A stretch of 64,000 bases of DNA from Stenotrophomonas rhizophila (GTDB taxonomy: Bacteria > Pseudomonadota > Gammaproteobacteria > Xanthomonadales > Xanthomonadaceae), in the NCBI RefSeq assembly GCF_003651185.1, contig NZ_RCDC01000005.1:124001-188000 (forward strand), read 5' to 3'. Position numbers and translations under genes: made by a program. Below, piece after piece: positions 61,350-64,000 of the stretch. A model generated the notes under the pieces. That model saw nothing but the letters and a program-made list of their open reading frames with translations. It had not been told where the DNA came from and did no database searches. The first letter of the stretch is position 1; each line of letters begins with the position of its first letter.

Positions 61350-61380
61350 GACGTGCTGTCACCCGCAGGGTGACAGCACG
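61350..61380. terminator. Perfect 14-bp hairpin after the secreted-protein gene
   Basis: ACGTGCTGTCACCC and GGGTGACAGCACGT pair perfectly over 14 bp with a GCA loop, 22 bases after the stop. Only TGTTG follows, so it is a terminator without a long T-tract, or a protein-binding palindrome. Confidence 0.65.
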
Positions 61381-61468
61381 TTGTTGAATGAAAAGCTGGG
61401 GGGCGGGGCTTCCTGCGAATAACCGTCATCGTTGGGTTCAACCCGCTGCAGGATGGGCCAGGACTCGA

Positions 61469-63073
61469 TCAGGTTAATGCCCGACTATTGCCAAAGTCCG
61501 ATGTTCTGCTGTCCGCCGAATCGCAATGAGCGGCTCTGTTGGATGAATGTGTTGGCGTTTCCACAAGCAGCATCCGGATTCGGTTTCGACGGCACTGTAC
61601 TACGCCTCCGTAAGCGAGAGGCAAGCCCGCCAAATGCTCATTGACCAACGCGACGGTTGTGTCGGACAACGGCTGTGCCGAATCAAGAAGTGCAACCACT
61701 ACAAGGATTCCCCGCTGTGACGCTCGCCCCCCGCATCGGGCGCGGACCATTACCTGCCCGAACTCATGTTCCAACAGCAGAGATACCGCGTCAATGAGCG
61801 CCCGATAGGCTGCCAGTTGCAGGCCTGTGCTCAACATGCAAGGGTCGCCTTCCAAGCGAGGCCGACTCACCCGGTTGCTCTGGTCCCAGGATTCACGCAC
61901 GCCGCCGGCGTGCAGTGCAACGTAGAGGCCCAACTGATCCAATGCAGTGGGATAGACCATGCTTGCCTGTGTACGGAATTGCTGTGAGTGCACTGTTGCT
62001 GTGTTCAAAAGCCCACTTGCTATCTCATGGTGGCCCTGCGATTTCAGCCAGTTCACCACCTCCTTGAGAGATATCTCAATGCCGTCGCCGAGTTTCCTGA
62101 GATGGAGTGCACGCTCGCGAAGGCTCTTTTCACTTGCAATATGCGAATTTCTGGCCAGTTTCAGTGCATTTTTCTCGCCATCGTCACGGATCCGGTAATG
62201 ATGATAGAAGTGCGTAATGCGTGAACCGAACAAGAGCAGAGCGATACTTGCAATAGCCATGACCATCTGGGTCGTAAAGGTCGTCGGATCAAATGCCAAC
62301 GGATACGGTTTTGGTGTCGTAAGCCCAATGATGAGATTGAGTGATGGCACGGCTATCGCCGCTCCGCGCCAACCGAGCAGGCAGGTAAGGGCAATGGCCG
62401 GTAGCGCCATCAGCAACTGCAGACTCGTCTTGACCGTGGCTGATTCTGCGGGAATCAGTACCGAGGCCATGCCGGTCAGGATCATCAACGCCAGCGCAGC
62501 GATACTCGGTGTGAGGAAACGTCCTGTCCATGTCAGTTCGGTGCGCCGGCTTGCCCAAAGCAGGGCAAGCGGTACGACCGTCAGAATGCCGATGAAGTCG
62601 CCTACGATGTAGCGCGCCGCACCGGTAAGTAGTGGTACATCCGGGGTGGGCCAAAGCAAGTGCATAAGCACCAGATTCAACGAGGTGACAGCTACGGCCG
62701 ATGCGGCCCCAACCGATAGTAGCCAGGCTTGGGTGGTGGCGGCCACCACCCTGCGATGCAGTCGCACGATCATTGCTACCGTGGGCATCAGTGAGACGGA
62801 GGCGAGGATGACCCACGTCAACCCGTACTTGTCGATCATCGGGTAACGCATCTGAGCAAAGTAGGCGTATTCGCCGAGGAACAGGTAGGGCCACAGCCGA
62901 GGCGGGCAGAGCAGCAGCGCAGCCACTCGTATACCCGCAGGCAGGTAGAACTGGTCGAGGGACAGTTTGCGCGCTCCCCAACATGCAAACGCATAGATGA
63001 CCGCGAGAACAAGCCCGATCGGCTCGATCCGCAGATTCAACTGAAGTCCGTTTTTCCACCATTCTCCGCGCAC
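61469..63073 (-). CDS. MASE1-domain membrane sensor with a degenerate kinase region
   Basis: A 534-residue protein. Eight to ten membrane helices in residues 15-300 carry MASE1-like features (YLPAGIRVAALLLCPPRLWP, GDFIGILTVVPLALLW). The C-terminal part (about 315-500) aligns with the layout of DesK/NarX-type kinases but has no phospho-His, and the N- and G-boxes are not recognisable (AYRALIDAVSLLLEHEFG, LAYGGVVQCRRNRIRMLLVE). It may sense without phosphorylating, or scaffold another kinase. GTG 63073 follows a GGGGGAG site. GC content is below that of the core genes. Confidence 0.75.
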   Translation of the reverse strand: MRGEWWKNGLQLNLRIEPIGLVLAVIYAFACWGARKLSLDQFYLPAGIRVAALLLCPPRLWPYLFLGEYAYFAQMRYPMIDKYGLTWVILASVSLMPTVAMIVRLHRRVVAATTQAWLLSVGAASAVAVTSLNLVLMHLLWPTPDVPLLTGAARYIVGDFIGILTVVPLALLWASRRTELTWTGRFLTPSIAALALMILTGMASVLIPAESATVKTSLQLLMALPAIALTCLLGWRGAAIAVPSLNLIIGLTTPKPYPLAFDPTTFTTQMVMAIASIALLLFGSRITHFYHHYRIRDDGEKNALKLARNSHIASEKSLRERALHLRKLGDGIEISLKEVVNWLKSQGHHEIASGLLNTATVHSQQFRTQASMVYPTALDQLGLYVALHAGGVRESWDQSNRVSRPRLEGDPCMLSTGLQLAAYRALIDAVSLLLEHEFGQVMVRARCGGRASQRGILVVVALLDSAQPLSDTTVALVNEHLAGLPLAYGGVVQCRRNRIRMLLVETPTHSSNRAAHCDSADSRTSDFGNSRALT

Positions 63074-63695
63074 CGGCTCCCCCTGTTCGTGCCTTCAACA
63101 TCCCTGTGTAGCAATGCCGCGATTAGATTGGACGGTATATATACGCGCCCGATTATGCAATTGCGCAAACGGTCTGGCGCGATGGCGGCACAGGGTATGG
63201 ATGGACGCACAGGCATGTGTCACGTTCATGGGCGTGACACATATCTCATTTTGGGGTGATGTCCTTCACGCCGGCTCTGGCGCCGGCGTTGGTGAGGCGC
63301 TGCAGTCACGCGGATGAATCCACCAACTCGAGGAACGCCTGTCTCAGTCACGGCAGGCGTTGATGTGACGCATTCTGCTCGGTTTCGTTGTTATGTGATC
63401 CGACGCGTGAAAGGCGTGGTAGGCACCGCCATAACATCTGCTGCCCCTCCCGTTTTGGAACCGCCGGAAAGTGGAAAGCCTGATTTCAGACGCCGCGCCC
63501 CGTCTCACTTTTCCGTCGCAGTGCGTCGGGCGAGCAGCCTACGGCACGACGATTGTCACAACGCCCCGGCAGACGGCCACTGAGCTCGGTGAGTGTCTGG
63601 AAATGTCGAATCGACGCAAGAGCTCGAACCCGCCGCCGCGCAGTACCCGGCCGGCACCGCCACCGAGCCCGCCACCCCGAAAGCCCCTTAAGCCC
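63074..63695. other. Gene-less stretch with two dyads
   Basis: About 620 bases without a convincing gene; the open frames here lack ribosome sites and known motifs. Two dyads stand out: ATGTGTCAC/GTGACACAT (63215-63242, 9 bp, 10-base spacer) and AACGCCTG/CAGGCGTT (63334-63361, 8 bp, 12-base spacer). The part near the MASE1 gene start is AT-rich (TATATATAC at about 63134) and may hold its promoter. Confidence 0.55.
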
Positions 63696-64000
63696 TCACC
63701 ACAACGCGTCCCGCAGTTTGTACCAGGACATCGCCGCAACCAGCAGCGGGGTCCGCAGCATGCGCCCGCCGGGGAAGGGGCGGTGCGGAATGCGTTCGAA
63801 TACATCCAGGCGCTCCGCCTGGCCGGCGATGGCTTCGGCCAGCACCTGGCCCGCCAGGCCCGCCGCGGCAACACCGTGGCCCGAGAAGCCCTGCGCGAAA
63901 TAGACATTCGGGGTCAGTCGGCCCCAGTGCGGGGCGCGGTTGCGGGTGATGTCCACATAGCCGCCCCACACGTACTCCAGCTCCACGTCGGCCAGCTGCG
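63696..64000 (-). CDS. puuB: Gamma-glutamylputrescine oxidase-like FAD enzyme (partial, C-terminal end)
   Basis: The last 101 codons of a DAO-family FAD oxidoreductase that continues past the window end. LEYVWGGYVDITRNRAPHWG, VYFAQGFSGHGVAAAGLAGQ and PHRPFPGGRMLRTPLLV match the C-terminal FAD-binding part of PuuB. PuuB oxidises gamma-glutamylputrescine, the step before PuuC, and a PuuC-like dehydrogenase lies 7 kb away. Confidence 0.85.
   Translation of the reverse strand, partial: QLADVELEYVWGGYVDITRNRAPHWGRLTPNVYFAQGFSGHGVAAAGLAGQVLAEAIAGQAERLDVFERIPHRPFPGGRMLRTPLLVAAMSWYKLRDALW

Noticed and set aside
63114..63583. Two small open frames in the gap before puuB
   Set aside because: No ribosome sites, no hydrophobic or conserved segments, and they cross the dyads; not supported as genes.

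Overview
The window is chromosomal DNA from a high-GC gammaproteobacterium of the Lysobacterales (Xanthomonadaceae), most likely Stenotrophomonas. The clues are an EmrR-EmrCAB pump, a MacABC pump beside a two-component system, palindromes that start with GTAG (the SMAG/REP type of that genus), and protein sequences typical of xanthomonads. I see no rRNA, CRISPR array, intact prophage or insertion sequence. The sequence ends inside a gene for a PuuB-like oxidoreductase. Species and functions are judged from the sequence alone.

Layout. 1-4.9 kb: MarR regulator and a tripartite MFS drug pump (emrR-emrC-emrA-emrB). 4.9-6.4 kb: an orphan membrane-protein gene and three tRNA-Leu(CAG) genes, each with its own promoter and terminator. 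6.4-10.4 kb: RNase R, a GFA-family protein and the rRNA methylase RlmB. 10.4-17.4 kb: the macA-macB-outer-membrane operon, divergent from a response regulator/histidine kinase pair. 17.5-21.2 kb: a large periplasmic-sensor diguanylate cyclase and RNase T. 21.3-23.8 kb: an hvfABCD (bufferin-type) operon. It codes for a small Cys-rich precursor with six EGKCG motifs, a DUF692 (MNIO) enzyme, its DUF2063 partner and a DoxX protein, so it probably makes a copper-binding modified peptide. 23.8-24.3 kb: a gene-less block with two inverted copies of a structured element. 24.3-32.5 kb: a phosphate cluster (two pstS genes, pstCAB, phoU, an unknown secreted protein and an OprP-like porin) with candidate Pho boxes.

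32.6-41 kb: housekeeping genes (endonuclease III, a crotonase, an FKBP-like exported protein, a DUF1289-Nudix fusion, a sulfurtransferase, an AmpD-like amidase, a small hydrolase, RlmKL, a GNAT acetyltransferase). 41-45.9 kb: a ferric-siderophore receptor operon under a strong Fur box, with three inner-membrane partners (DUF3649, PepSY, DUF3325). 46-49.7 kb: a second TonB-dependent receptor overlapping a gene for a Tat-exported PLP enzyme. 49.8-53.5 kb: a DUF445 protein, a ParB-like protein and a class III aminotransferase.

53.5-55.0 kb: a lower-GC remnant of a polymorphic-toxin (RHS) locus. It holds a frameshifted HNH nuclease tail, an intact DUF2185 immunity gene, a frameshifted RHS start and two overlapping genes for tiny membrane proteins. 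55.2-64 kb: an aldehyde dehydrogenase, a TonB-like proline-rich protein, an MFS symporter, a hemerythrin, a double-receiver diguanylate cyclase, a small secreted protein, a MASE1 sensor with a decayed kinase domain, and the 3' part of puuB. The aminotransferase, aldehyde dehydrogenase and PuuB together suggest polyamine catabolism.

The strongest candidates for under-described biology are the hvf/buf operon and its structured upstream region, the toxin/immunity remnant, and the TonB receptor paired with an exported PLP enzyme.
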